Assembly: GCA_900768135.1 (NCBI GenBank)
Contig: CAAGBT010000022.1
Location: forward strand, 1 to 26,324
DNA from: an uncultured Oscillospiraceae bacterium
GTDB taxonomy: Bacteria; Bacillota; Clostridia; Oscillospirales; Oscillospiraceae
Length of the DNA stretch: 26,324 nt
Reading direction: 5' to 3'
The notes under the pieces were generated by a model. It had not been told where the DNA came from. It made no database searches and saw nothing but the letters and a program-made list of their open reading frames with translations. A program made the translations under genes and the position numbers. Within the stretch, counting starts at the first letter, position 1. Every line of letters starts with the position of its first letter. Below, piece by piece: positions 7,433-15,112 of this stretch.

Positions 7433-7762
7433 TTACGCCTCCATGACTTCGATATTGTCCGGATATTCGCTGTGCAGCTCGGTGAAAAGCAGCATCAGGC
7501 CGGTCAAAAGCGCCTGACACGCGCTTTCGTTTGCGGCGGAAAGCCCGCCGGGAAGCCGGAATTCCACAGCGCCGGAGCGTTCATGGATCTTTACGGAGGC
7601 GGCAAGACCCAACACATCGTTTACGGTGCTTTCCACAAGGCGGACCGCACTTGTGATCGCCGCGCATACGATGTCGGAGCCTGCGTCGCCATAACCGCTG
7701 TGACCCTTTGCATCAAAACCGATGATGCGCTTCCCCTCTGTGAGGAATGTAACGGTGGTCAT
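7433..7762 (-). CDS. prp: Ribosomal-processing cysteine protease Prp (YsxB)
   Basis: A 109-residue Prp protease, which trims the N-terminal extension of L27. The catalytic pair is visible: H21 in AKGHSGYGDAGSDIVCAAI and C33 twelve residues later, the spacing known for the family. It starts 3 nt after the rplU stop and shows no good Shine-Dalgarno sequence of its own, so translational coupling to rplU is likely. The gap to rpmA is 43 nt. The rplU-prp-rpmA order is the classical Bacillota arrangement and places the protease with its substrate. Confidence 0.97.
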   Translation of the reverse strand: MTTVTFLTEGKRIIGFDAKGHSGYGDAGSDIVCAAITSAVRLVESTVNDVLGLAASVKIHERSGAVEFRLPGGLSAANESACQALLTGLMLLFTELHSEYPDNIEVMEA

Positions 7763-7765
7763 GAA

Positions 7766-8077
7766 TCAGAACGTGATCTTGCCGATCTCAACCTTGGTAT
7801 AAGGCTGACGATGACCCTGACGCTTGTGATAGCCCTTCTTCGCCTTGTACTTGTAGACGCGGACCTTCTTGCCCTTGCCGTTCTTCACGACAGTGGCGTC
7901 CACCTTCGCGCCCTCCACCACGGGAGTGCCGAACTTGGTGTTTTCGCCGTCAACGATCGCCAGGACCTGATCGAAGGTCACGGCGTCGCCCGCCTCGACG
8001 GGGAGCTTCTCGATGAACAGGGTGTCGCCCTCGTTCACAACATACTGCTTGCCGCCGGTAACGATGATCGCTTGCAT
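7766..8077 (-). CDS. rplU: 50S ribosomal protein L21
   Basis: bL21, 103 residues, an early 50S assembly protein. It begins MQAIIVTGGKQYVV and ends with the conserved KKGYHKRQGHRQPYTKVEI segment. The ATG at 8077 is chosen over an in-frame GTG at 8086, because the GAGGTG ribosome binding site lies 6 nt before the ATG and would overlap the GTG. It is the first gene of rplU-prp-rpmA, downstream of a strong promoter and a leader of about 80 nt with hairpins. Confidence 0.97.
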   Translation of the reverse strand: MQAIIVTGGKQYVVNEGDTLFIEKLPVEAGDAVTFDQVLAIVDGENTKFGTPVVEGAKVDATVVKNGKGKKVRVYKYKAKKGYHKRQGHRQPYTKVEIGKITF

Positions 8078-8159
8078 TGCTTGCACCTCTTTCCTTTATT
8101 ACGGACTCGCTGTCGGGGGCGTCCGGCGAAGCCGGAACTTTATGCCCATTCAAAGCGGC
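8078..8159 (-). promoter_or_regulatory. Structured rplU mRNA leader (possible L21-leader-type element)
   Basis: About 80 nt of untranslated leader precede rplU. A stable hairpin is formed by 8122-8127 and 8131-8136 (UCCGGC/GCCGGA with a UUC loop on the - strand). A competing pairing uses 8121-8125 with 8102-8106 (CGGAC/GUCCG), so the two are mutually exclusive. Ribosomal protein leaders of this kind exist upstream of rplU in Bacillota, but I cannot confirm the family match by eye. Confidence 0.45.
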
Positions 8160-8165
8160 TTTCCA

Positions 8166-8194
8166 AGTATAACAGCGGGAAAAGGGAAAGTCAA
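8166..8194 (-). promoter_or_regulatory. rplU: Strong promoter of rplU-prp-rpmA
   Basis: On the - strand TTGACT (8194-8189), a 17-bp spacer and TATACT (8171-8166), with a TG one base before the -10 (extended -10). This is the best consensus promoter in the window, as expected for a ribosomal protein operon. Confidence 0.88.
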
Positions 8195-8203
8195 GCGGTA
8201 TTT

Positions 8204-8231
8204 TTGATAAATTCCGGCGATTTCGCATATT
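8204..8231 (+). promoter_or_regulatory. Possible promoter of the SLH protein gene
   Basis: TTGATA (8204-8209), a 16-bp spacer and CATATT (8226-8231). The match is moderate. If real, its -35 lies 9 bp from the -35 of the rplU promoter on the other strand, making a back-to-back divergent pair. Confidence 0.4.
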
Positions 8232-8288
8232 TTCACACGCTGCGCAGAAAATACCGGCAGAGCATACTGAATTAAGGAGAGGTGCAAT

Positions 8289-9284
8289 ATGGATCAGATG
8301 AAACAAAGGCTCTGGCGCGCGCTGCCGTTCGTCATGGCGATACTGCTGCTTACGCTGATCCCGCTGCAAAGCGTTTCGGCGCTGTTCGGCAGGGAGAAGG
8401 AAACGCCGCGCGCCGCAGAAGGCGCGCCGGTGGCGGAAAACATGGAGATACGGGTCTACCGCGGCGTACCGTATTCCGGGACGTTCCGCGCGGTGGACAA
8501 CGAAGGCGGCGCGCTTGCCTTCACGATCGGCACGCAGCCGAAAAAGGGAGCGGTGGAGCTGAGCGGGGACGGCCTCGGCTTCATCTACACGCCGGGCGGA
8601 AAGCTCGGCGCGGACAGCTTCACCTATACGGCAACGGACGAAGAAGGCAACGTTTCCCTCCCTGCGACCGTCGGCATCACCATTGAACGCGCAACAAGCG
8701 GCGTGGCCTACGCGGATATGGCCGGCGAGCGCGCTGCAACGGCGGCGGTTGATCTTGCCGAGCATGACGTGTTCACCGGCGCAAAGGTAGGAGAGAGCTA
8801 TTTCTTTGAGCCGGAGCGGATCCTTACGCGCGGCGAGTTCGTTGCCATAGCGCTGGCGGCGATGGATGTGAGTGCGGAGGACGTACAGATGACGGGCTTC
8901 TGCGATGATGCGAGCATCCCGACCTGGGCAAAGGGATATGCTGTTGCCGCGTTCAACTGCGGCGTGATCTCCGGCGTAGATACGGCGGAGGGCGTGGCCT
9001 TCCGTGCGGGCGATGCCGTCACGCTCAATGAGGCGGCAGTTGTTCTGAACAGACTGCTGCGCGTGACGGATGTGGATATTTCGGACTACGATGCCGCCGA
9101 CGCCTGGTGCGCGCAGGCGGTGGCCAACCTGCAGTCGGTCAGCGTGATCGAAAGCGGACGCTTTTCAAACGAGGAGATGCGCTCCGGCGTGACGCGCGCG
9201 CAGGCGGCGGAGCTGCTGAGCGCCGCAATGACGCTGAAAGAGGGACGAAGCGGCGGAGGGCTGCTCTCCGGGCTTTTCGGCTGA
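8289..9284 (+). CDS. Secreted Ig-like and S-layer-homology domain protein
   Basis: A 331-residue exported protein. A signal peptide (1-31, hydrophobic core ALPFVMAILLLTLIPL, likely cut after SVSA) is followed by a Big_9/cadherin-like Ig domain at about 50-133, with the diagnostic GFIYTPGGKLGADSFTYTATD stretch. Three SLH repeats follow, at about 138-192, 198-256 and 263-317 (for example PTWAKGYAVAAFNCGVISG). SLH repeats bind secondary cell-wall polymers, so the protein is probably held on the cell wall. The repeats are divergent: the usual ITRAE motif appears as LTRGE in the first and VTRAQ in the third. AAGGAGAGG precedes the ATG; a Met at residue 4 is an alternative start. Monocistronic, with its own terminator. 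Binding partner unknown. Confidence 0.88.
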   Translation: MDQMKQRLWRALPFVMAILLLTLIPLQSVSALFGREKETPRAAEGAPVAENMEIRVYRGVPYSGTFRAVDNEGGALAFTIGTQPKKGAVELSGDGLGFIYTPGGKLGADSFTYTATDEEGNVSLPATVGITIERATSGVAYADMAGERAATAAVDLAEHDVFTGAKVGESYFFEPERILTRGEFVAIALAAMDVSAEDVQMTGFCDDASIPTWAKGYAVAAFNCGVISGVDTAEGVAFRAGDAVTLNEAAVVLNRLLRVTDVDISDYDAADAWCAQAVANLQSVSVIESGRFSNEEMRSGVTRAQAAELLSAAMTLKEGRSGGGLLSGLFG

Positions 9285-9352
9285 GAAGAGCGGAGCGGAG
9301 ATAAGCGCGCGGCCTGCACGCCTCCGCCATCGGAACGGCGATAGTTGAAAAC

Positions 9353-9394
9353 AGCGGAACAGGCGTGACTTCGGTCATGCCTGTTCCGCTTTTC
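9353..9394 (+). terminator. Intrinsic terminator after the SLH protein gene
   Basis: A 17-bp stem (9353-9369 with 9374-9390, one G-T pair) closes on a TTCG tetraloop and is followed by a short TTTC tail. The rest of 9285-9433 shows no gene or other structure that I can recognise. Confidence 0.8.
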
Positions 9395-9433
9395 AGCAGG
9401 ACGGCCGCTTTCCGGGCCGGCGCGCTCTTTTTC

Positions 9434-9462
9434 TTGTATTTGGAAGAAAGCTGTGATAAAAT
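9434..9462 (+). promoter_or_regulatory. ddl: Promoter of the ddl-murF gene run
   Basis: An extended -10 (TG-A-TAAAAT, with TAAAAT at 9457-9462) lies 17 bp after a weak -35 (TTGTAT, 9434-9439). The AT-rich tract around it (9455-9485) contrasts with the GC-rich surroundings. The leader to ddl is about 75 nt. Confidence 0.6.
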
Positions 9463-9545
9463 ATAAATTAGAATAGTATGGATTAGCATATGCGCCTGCG
9501 CCCTGCGCGCAGGAACAGACCCTTTCGGTAAAGGAGAAAACGGCA

Positions 9546-10598
9546 ATGCGTATTGTGGTTTTGGCGGGCGGACTGAGCATGGAGCGGAACGTCTCGCTTT
9601 CCAGCGGAAATAAAATATGCCGGGCGCTGCGTTCGCTCGGCCATCAGGCGATCCTGGTGGATATGTTTCTGGGGCTTGAAGGCTATGACGGACGGCTTGC
9701 AGAGGCGTTCGGCGCGGCGGAAGGCTTCTGCACGGAGTACAGTGTTGCGCAGGCCGAGCCTGACCTTGCCGCCGTGCGCGCAAGCCGCAGAGACCAGAGC
9801 AAAAGTATGTTCGGCCCCGGCGTGCTGGAAGTGTGTGCGATGGCGGACGTTGTGTTTCTGGCGCTGCACGGTACCTGCGGCGAGGATGGGCGCGTACAGG
9901 CGGCGTTCGACCTGCTTGGCATCCCCTATACCGGCGCGGGCTATCTGCCCAGCGCCATTGCCATGGACAAGGACCTGACAAAGCGGCTCGTTTCGGGATA
10001 TGTCATCACGCCGCAGTGGCGCACTGTGCGCTATACGGAGGGCGATATCGCGCGCCTTGTGTCGGAGACGAAGCTGCCCTGCGTCGTCAAGCCGGTCGCC
10101 AACGGCTCTTCGGTGGGCGTTTCCATCGCCCGCACGGCAGCGGAGCTGAAGGCGGCGCTGGAGGATTGCCTTGCCTTCGGCGCGCAGGTGGTGCTGGAGC
10201 AGTATATCGAGGGACGCGAGATACAGGTCGGCATTCTTGCAGGCAAGGCACTGCCGTCCATTGAGATCATCCCCAAAACAGGCTTTTACGACTATGCGAA
10301 CAAATATCAGGCCGGCGCGGCGGAGGAGATCTGCCCTGCGCCTGTCCCGCAGGATTGGGAGGAGCGCGTGCGCACGGCAACGGAGACGGTCTACCGTCTG
10401 ATCGGTCTGAGCGTTTACGCCCGCGCGGACTTTATCGTCACGCCGGACGGCACGCCGTATTTTCTGGAGATCAACACGCTGCCGGGCATGACGCCCACGA
10501 GCCTGCTGCCGCAGGAGGCGGCGGCGGCCGGGATCGGTTACGCGCAGCTTTGCCAGATGATTGTGGAAGAATCCCTGAAGGAGAAAAGAGGACTGTAA
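9546..10598 (+). CDS. ddl: D-alanine--D-alanine ligase
   Basis: Ddl joins two D-Ala using ATP to give the peptidoglycan terminal dipeptide. The 350-residue ATP-grasp protein shows E13 in GGLSMERNVSLSSG, the serine loop NGSSVGVS (186-193), the omega loop GFYDYANKY (246-254) with the Tyr typical of D-Ala-specific enzymes, and the Mg site EINTLPGMTPTSL from E308. The Tyr in the omega loop argues against a D-Ala-D-Lac (vancomycin resistance) ligase. AAGGAG at 9531-9536 precedes the ATG. It leads a co-directional run of eight genes, and murF, the next enzyme of the pathway, starts immediately after its stop. Confidence 0.97.
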   Translation: MRIVVLAGGLSMERNVSLSSGNKICRALRSLGHQAILVDMFLGLEGYDGRLAEAFGAAEGFCTEYSVAQAEPDLAAVRASRRDQSKSMFGPGVLEVCAMADVVFLALHGTCGEDGRVQAAFDLLGIPYTGAGYLPSAIAMDKDLTKRLVSGYVITPQWRTVRYTEGDIARLVSETKLPCVVKPVANGSSVGVSIARTAAELKAALEDCLAFGAQVVLEQYIEGREIQVGILAGKALPSIEIIPKTGFYDYANKYQAGAAEEICPAPVPQDWEERVRTATETVYRLIGLSVYARADFIVTPDGTPYFLEINTLPGMTPTSLLPQEAAAAGIGYAQLCQMIVEESLKEKRGL

Positions 10599-11948
10599 AT
10601 GGAACCCATTACGGTGAAGGAGCTGCTTGCGGCGGTGCAAGGAGAGCTTCGGCAGAGAGGGGAGAGCGAAAGCATCCCCGGCGTGAATACCGACAGCCGC
10701 GCCGTCAAAGCGGGAGAACTCTTCGTGCCGCTTGTGGGCGAGCGGTTTGACGGGCATGACTATATCGGGAAGGCGCTGGCCGCCGGGGCGGCGGGCTGCC
10801 TGTATGCGCGCGAGCCGGAAGCGCTGCTCCCCGGGAAGCTCTACATCAGAGTGCCGGATACGCTGCTTGCGCTCAAGTCGCTTGCCGCGTGGTATCGCGC
10901 ACGGTTTCGCCTCCCCGTTATTCAGGTGACGGGCAGTGTGGGCAAGACCACAACGAAAGAAATGATCGCCGCTGTGCTGGGGGCGAAATTCAGAACGCTC
11001 AAAACCGAGGGCAACTTCAACAATGAGATCGGCACGCCGCTCACGCTGCTGCGGCTGACGCGGGAGCATCAGGCGGCAGTGATCGAAACGGGCATGGACC
11101 GCGCGGGACAGATCCGCTACCTTGGCGAGATGGTGAAGCCCGACATCGCCGTCATCACGAACGTCGGCGATATGCACATTGAATATCTCGGCTCGCGCGA
11201 GAATATTCTGAAGGCCAAGTGCGAGATCTTTGAAAACCTCAAGCAGGACGGCCTTGCCGTCTTGAATGGCGACGATGAACTCTTGAACACCGTCACGCCG
11301 CCGCAAAAAATGCTGCGCTGCGGCCTTTCGGAACACTGCGACGTCCGCGTCAGCGAGGTCGAAGACCTCGGTATCGACGGCATCCGCTGCACCGTGACGA
11401 CGGAGAAGGAGCGCTGCGCGCTCTCGATCCCCGCTCCCGGGCGGCACATGGTCTACGCTGCGGCAATGGCCGCAGCCATCGGCGAGTACCTTGGCGAGAC
11501 AAAAGAGGAAATCGAGCGCGGCGCTGCGGCCTATGAGCCGTCCGGCTCGCGCATGCACGTTATCATGCTGCCGGAAAACCGCCGCCTGCTCGACGACTGC
11601 TACAACGCAGGTCCGCAGTCGATGGCGGCGTCGCTGCGCGTGCTGGGTGCGAGCGGCGGCAAAAAGGCCGCCGTCATCGGCGACATGGCGGAACTCGGCG
11701 ACCTCACCGAGAGCGCACACCGCGAGATCGGCGCTCTCACGAAGGAACTGGGCATCGATACTGTGATCGCAATCGGTACACGGGCGAAATACTTTACAGA
11801 AGGGAATCCCTCTGCGCAGTGGTTTGAGAGCGTGGACCAGGCGATGGACGCCGTCAGGGCGGCGTTCACGGCGGAAACGGCGATGCTCGTCAAGGCCTCG
11901 CACTCCATGCACTTTGAAAAAATCGTAGAGGAACTGACCAAGGCATGA
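10599..11948 (+). CDS. murF: UDP-N-acetylmuramoyl-tripeptide--D-alanyl-D-alanine ligase
   Basis: MurF adds the D-Ala-D-Ala made by Ddl to UDP-MurNAc-tripeptide, the last cytoplasmic step of the peptide stem. The 449-residue Mur ligase has an N-terminal UDP-binding domain (1-105, NTDSRAVKAGELFVPLVGERFDGHDY), the ATP loop VTGSVGKTTTKE from 110, a central domain with TEGNFNNEIGTPLTLL, and a C-terminal domain with LLDDCYNAGPQSM. Length is typical. The ATG abuts the ddl TAA, and the 3' end overlaps the ABC-F gene by ATGA, so three genes are translationally linked. Confidence 0.97.
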   Translation: MEPITVKELLAAVQGELRQRGESESIPGVNTDSRAVKAGELFVPLVGERFDGHDYIGKALAAGAAGCLYAREPEALLPGKLYIRVPDTLLALKSLAAWYRARFRLPVIQVTGSVGKTTTKEMIAAVLGAKFRTLKTEGNFNNEIGTPLTLLRLTREHQAAVIETGMDRAGQIRYLGEMVKPDIAVITNVGDMHIEYLGSRENILKAKCEIFENLKQDGLAVLNGDDELLNTVTPPQKMLRCGLSEHCDVRVSEVEDLGIDGIRCTVTTEKERCALSIPAPGRHMVYAAAMAAAIGEYLGETKEEIERGAAAYEPSGSRMHVIMLPENRRLLDDCYNAGPQSMAASLRVLGASGGKKAAVIGDMAELGDLTESAHREIGALTKELGIDTVIAIGTRAKYFTEGNPSAQWFESVDQAMDAVRAAFTAETAMLVKASHSMHFEKIVEELTKA

Positions 11949-13846
11949 TCGACATCAGCGTTACGGGACTTACAAAGTCCTTTGATCTCGAAAAGAAAAT
12001 ACTGGACGGCATCACCTTTCAGATCGACACGGGCGAGCGCGTGGGCCTTCTCGGCAAGAACGGCGCAGGCAAGACGACGCTCTTTCGCATCCTGACGGGT
12101 GAGCTTGACTACGACGCGGGCGAGGTGAGCATCGCCTCGGGCCGCAGGCTCGGTCTCATCTCGCAGATCCCGGTATATCCCGAGGGGTATACTGTGGAGG
12201 ATGTGCTGAAAAGCGCGTTTGCGCGGATGCAGCGGATGGAGGACGAGATGAACGCCCTCTCTGAGAAAATGGCGAACGGCGACGAGAGCGAGGAAACGCT
12301 GCGCCGCTACGGTGAGCTTTCGGCAAAGTTTGAGAGCCTGGGCGGATACGATACCGAAACGCCTGTTAATAAGGTCGCAAACGGCTTGTCCATCCCGCCG
12401 GAGATGCGCGAGCGCCTGTTCGACACGCTCTCGGGCGGCGAAAAGACGCGCGTGAACCTTGGCCGCCTCATTCTGGAGGATACGGACATTCTGCTGCTCG
12501 ACGAGCCGACGAACCATCTGGATCTGCACGCCATCGAATGGCTGGAGCAGTATCTCTCAACGTTCAAGGGGACGGTCGTCGCCATCTCGCATGACCGCTA
12601 CTTTCTGGACCGCACCGTCACGCGCGTGATCGAGGTGCTGGACGGGAAAGCCGAGTTCTACAGCGGCAATTACAGCTTTTACGCCGTGGAAAAGGAGCGG
12701 CGGTATCTGGAAAAGCTGCACCAGTATGAAAAAGAACAGGCGAAGATCGCTCAGCTCGAAAAGAGCGCCGAGCAGCTGCGTATGTTTGCCTTCAAGGGTA
12801 TGGACAAGACCTACCGCCGCGCGCTGTCGATGGAAAAGCGCATCGAGCGGATGCGCACGACGGACAAGCCAACGAAGGAACGCGCCCTGAGCGCGCAGTT
12901 CAAAGCGCAGGAATTCTACGGCGACGAGGTCTTTTCGCTCAGGGGCGTCAGGAAGAGCTTCGGCGGGCGCGTGCTGTTCCACGATGTCGATTTGCAGGCG
13001 CGCGGCGGCGAGCGCATTGCGCTCATCGGCGACAACGGCACGGGCAAGTCCACGCTCATCAAGCTTTTGATGGAGGAAGAGTATCCGGACGAGGGACGCA
13101 TCCGGTTCGGCCCCGCCGTGAAGACGGCCTACCTGCCGCAGATCGTCACCTTTGATGTGCCGGAGCGTAATCTGGTCGATACGCTGCTCTGGTCAAAGCG
13201 CAGCATCACGCCGCAGAGCGCGCGCGACCGGCTCGCCGCCTTCCACTTTACGGGTGAGGATGTGTTCAAGAGCGTCAGCGTCCTTTCCGGCGGCGAATTG
13301 AGCCGCCTGAAGCTCTGCATCCTGATGGACGAGGAGGTCAATCTGCTGATTCTTGACGAGCCGACGAATCATCTGGATATCGCCTCGCGCGAGTGGATCG
13401 AGGAGGCGGTGGAAAGCTACGACGGGACGCTGCTGTTCGTGAGCCACGACCGCTATTTCATCAACCGCTTTGCCACTCGCGTGTGGGAGCTGGAAAATGG
13501 CGTGATCACGGATTATCCCATGGGCTTTGCGCGCTACCGGCAGGTCAAGGCGCTGAACGCGCAGACGAAAAACGACCATGCGGAAAAAGCTGTAAGGGAA
13601 AAGACCGTTACGGAAAAGCCGCGCGCGAACCGCTCTGCCCAGCAGGCGAAGCGCCAGCTGACGGTCTGCGAAAAGGAGATCGCCGCGCAGGAGGCGCGCG
13701 TGGCGGAGCTTGAACAGCAGCTGGAAGAAGCTGGCAGCGACTATGAGCGCTACAGCGGGATCTACAGGGAAAAGGAAGCCGCCGAGGCAGCGCTCAGCGC
13801 GCTGATGGAAAAGTGGGAGGCACTCGCCGAGCAGGCGGGCGAATGA
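11945..13846 (+). CDS. ABC-F family ATPase
   Basis: A 633-residue soluble tandem ATPase; ABC-F proteins act on the ribosome E site as translation factors or antibiotic-protection proteins. First domain: Walker A GKNGAGKT (37-44), signature LSGGE (162-166), Walker B DILLLDEPTNH (from 181). Second domain: Walker A GDNGTGKS (362-369), signature LSGGE (447-451), Walker B LLILDEPTNH (from 467). Between them lies the charged interdomain linker (about 240-325) that reaches toward the peptidyl-transferase centre in known structures. The C-terminal 70-80 residues form a coiled coil. No membrane segments are present. It most resembles the YdiF-like housekeeping branch; resistance cannot be claimed. It overlaps murF by 4 nt. 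Confidence 0.95.
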   Translation: MIDISVTGLTKSFDLEKKILDGITFQIDTGERVGLLGKNGAGKTTLFRILTGELDYDAGEVSIASGRRLGLISQIPVYPEGYTVEDVLKSAFARMQRMEDEMNALSEKMANGDESEETLRRYGELSAKFESLGGYDTETPVNKVANGLSIPPEMRERLFDTLSGGEKTRVNLGRLILEDTDILLLDEPTNHLDLHAIEWLEQYLSTFKGTVVAISHDRYFLDRTVTRVIEVLDGKAEFYSGNYSFYAVEKERRYLEKLHQYEKEQAKIAQLEKSAEQLRMFAFKGMDKTYRRALSMEKRIERMRTTDKPTKERALSAQFKAQEFYGDEVFSLRGVRKSFGGRVLFHDVDLQARGGERIALIGDNGTGKSTLIKLLMEEEYPDEGRIRFGPAVKTAYLPQIVTFDVPERNLVDTLLWSKRSITPQSARDRLAAFHFTGEDVFKSVSVLSGGELSRLKLCILMDEEVNLLILDEPTNHLDIASREWIEEAVESYDGTLLFVSHDRYFINRFATRVWELENGVITDYPMGFARYRQVKALNAQTKNDHAEKAVREKTVTEKPRANRSAQQAKRQLTVCEKEIAAQEARVAELEQQLEEAGSDYERYSGIYREKEAAEAALSALMEKWEALAEQAGE

Positions 13847-13856
13847 GGGAAACGCC

Positions 13857-14612
13857 ATGAAAAGACAAAAGAGACTGTGGACAGCGGCGGCGGTCTGCGC
13901 CGTGCTTGGCACGGCGTGCCTGGGGATTCCGGGCGTGCGCTTTTCCGGGCTGCTGTTCTGGTGCGCGGCTGCGCTTTTCATCGTTTTCGCTGTGCTGGAC
14001 CGTATGGATAAGCCGTGGGCAAAGCGGGCGCAGCGCGCGCTGCTGGCGCTGATATGCATCGGCGCACTTGCGTTTGCATGGCTCGAAGCGCTCGTCGTCA
14101 GCGGCGCGCATACGAACCCTGCGGCAGAAAACGCGCAATGCATCGTCATCCTCGGCGCGGGGGTAAACGGCACGGAGCCGTCGCTGATGCTTTCGTCGAG
14201 ATTGCAGGCGGCGCTCGATTTCATCGCGGACAAGCCGGACATCCCCATCATCTGCTCCGGCGGGCAGGGGCCGGGCGAGGATATCTCCGAGGCGGACTGC
14301 ATGGCCGGCTGGCTCATCGCTCACGGCGTGGACGAAAAACGCATTTACCGCGAGGACCGCTCCACCAGCACGCGGGAAAACTTTGATTTCAGCTACGCGA
14401 TCATGGCGGAAAACGGCCTTGATACAACGGGGACGTTTGCCTATGTGACAAATGACTATCATATTTACCGCGCCGGGCGGATCGCCGGCGTGCCGTGGGC
14501 CTGCGGCGTGGCGGCAACGCTGCCGCGCACCGCGTATTACGACGGATTACAGCTCAACTACTATGTGCGGGAGGCCTTCGCTCTTGGCTGGCTCCTGCTG
14601 AACGGAGGCTAA
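13857..14612 (+). CDS. DUF218 (YdcF/ElyC/SanA-like) membrane protein
   Basis: A 251-residue membrane protein with three predicted transmembrane segments (about 8-24, 30-48 and 61-82) and a DUF218 domain from about 93 to 235 (CIVILGAGVNG, ICSGGQGPGED, EDRSTSTRENFDFS, YVTNDYHIYRA). E. coli relatives ElyC and SanA affect envelope integrity and peptidoglycan precursor supply; the molecular activity is not settled. Its place in the ddl-murF run fits an envelope role, by inference. It starts 10 nt after the ABC-F stop with GAGGGA as ribosome binding site. Two nt separate its stop from the flavodoxin gene. Confidence 0.92.
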   Translation: MKRQKRLWTAAAVCAVLGTACLGIPGVRFSGLLFWCAAALFIVFAVLDRMDKPWAKRAQRALLALICIGALAFAWLEALVVSGAHTNPAAENAQCIVILGAGVNGTEPSLMLSSRLQAALDFIADKPDIPIICSGGQGPGEDISEADCMAGWLIAHGVDEKRIYREDRSTSTRENFDFSYAIMAENGLDTTGTFAYVTNDYHIYRAGRIAGVPWACGVAATLPRTAYYDGLQLNYYVREAFALGWLLLNGG

Positions 14613-14614
14613 GC

Positions 14615-15112
14615 ATGAATAACAAGGCGGTTTGCATCTATTATTCCCGCACGGGAAGCACAAAGCAGGCGATGGAGGAGATCGCCGCCGCGCTCGGCTG
14701 CGAGTGCCTGGAGATCCACGACAAGGTGAACCGGAACGGCGCGTTCGGCTTTCTGCGCAGCGGGCTTGACGCGATGCATAAGCGCACACGCCCCGTTTCG
14801 CGTCCCAAATGCTCCCGTCCGCTGTCGGAGTACAAGCTCGTCATCCTCGGCACGCCGATCTGGGCGGGACGCTGCTCCAGCATCATCCGCGGGCTGCTTA
14901 AGCGCCGCGGCTTCGAGATGCAGAACGTTGCCTATGTTATCACGCACAGGAGCGAGGAGCTTTACCGGGACGTTTACCGCCAGATGGATCTTTATCTGCA
15001 AACGCCGCACGTTGCCGATGTTTCGCTGCGTCCCGGCTCGGCGGGCTACCATTTCTGGCGCGACCAGTTCATCAAGACCTGTTCGGATTTCATTGCGGAG
15101 GACAAAGCCTGA
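14615..15112 (+). CDS. Flavodoxin family protein
   Basis: A 165-residue flavodoxin-like protein. The FMN phosphate loop appears as YYSRTGSTKQAMEEIA near the N-terminus, and VILGTPIWAGRCSSIIRGLL matches the second flavin-contact region. It should carry electrons or act as a small FMN-dependent oxidoreductase; the partner is unknown. Two basic insertions (about 45-72, KRTRPVSRPKCSR) are unusual for acidic electron-carrier flavodoxins and favour the flavodoxin-like reductase group. GGAGG of the ribosome binding site overlaps the end of the DUF218 gene, and the stop TGA overlaps the prfA start by one base. The frame extends 40 codons upstream inside DUF218, which I rejected. Confidence 0.9.
   Translation: MNNKAVCIYYSRTGSTKQAMEEIAAALGCECLEIHDKVNRNGAFGFLRSGLDAMHKRTRPVSRPKCSRPLSEYKLVILGTPIWAGRCSSIIRGLLKRRGFEMQNVAYVITHRSEELYRDVYRQMDLYLQTPHVADVSLRPGSAGYHFWRDQFIKTCSDFIAEDKA

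Noticed and set aside
8078..8086. GTG start for rplU three codons upstream of the ATG
   Set aside because: It overlaps the GAGGTG ribosome binding site that serves the ATG at 8077, and L21 proteins normally start at this ATG.
9546..10598. Ddl as a vancomycin-resistance type D-Ala-D-Lac ligase
   Set aside because: The omega loop keeps the Tyr pattern (GFYDYANKY) of D-Ala-specific enzymes, and no vanH or vanX genes are present.
9483..11912. An 809-codon open frame on the - strand opposite ddl and murF
   Set aside because: It is a shadow of GC-rich genes on the + strand. It is full of His, Arg and Ala typical of antisense translation, has no recognisable motif and no ribosome binding site, while ddl and murF on the other strand are certain.
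11945..13846. ABC-F gene as an antibiotic resistance determinant
   Set aside because: The linker and sequence give no specific match that I can name to a resistance subfamily, and the housekeeping context argues for a general translation factor.
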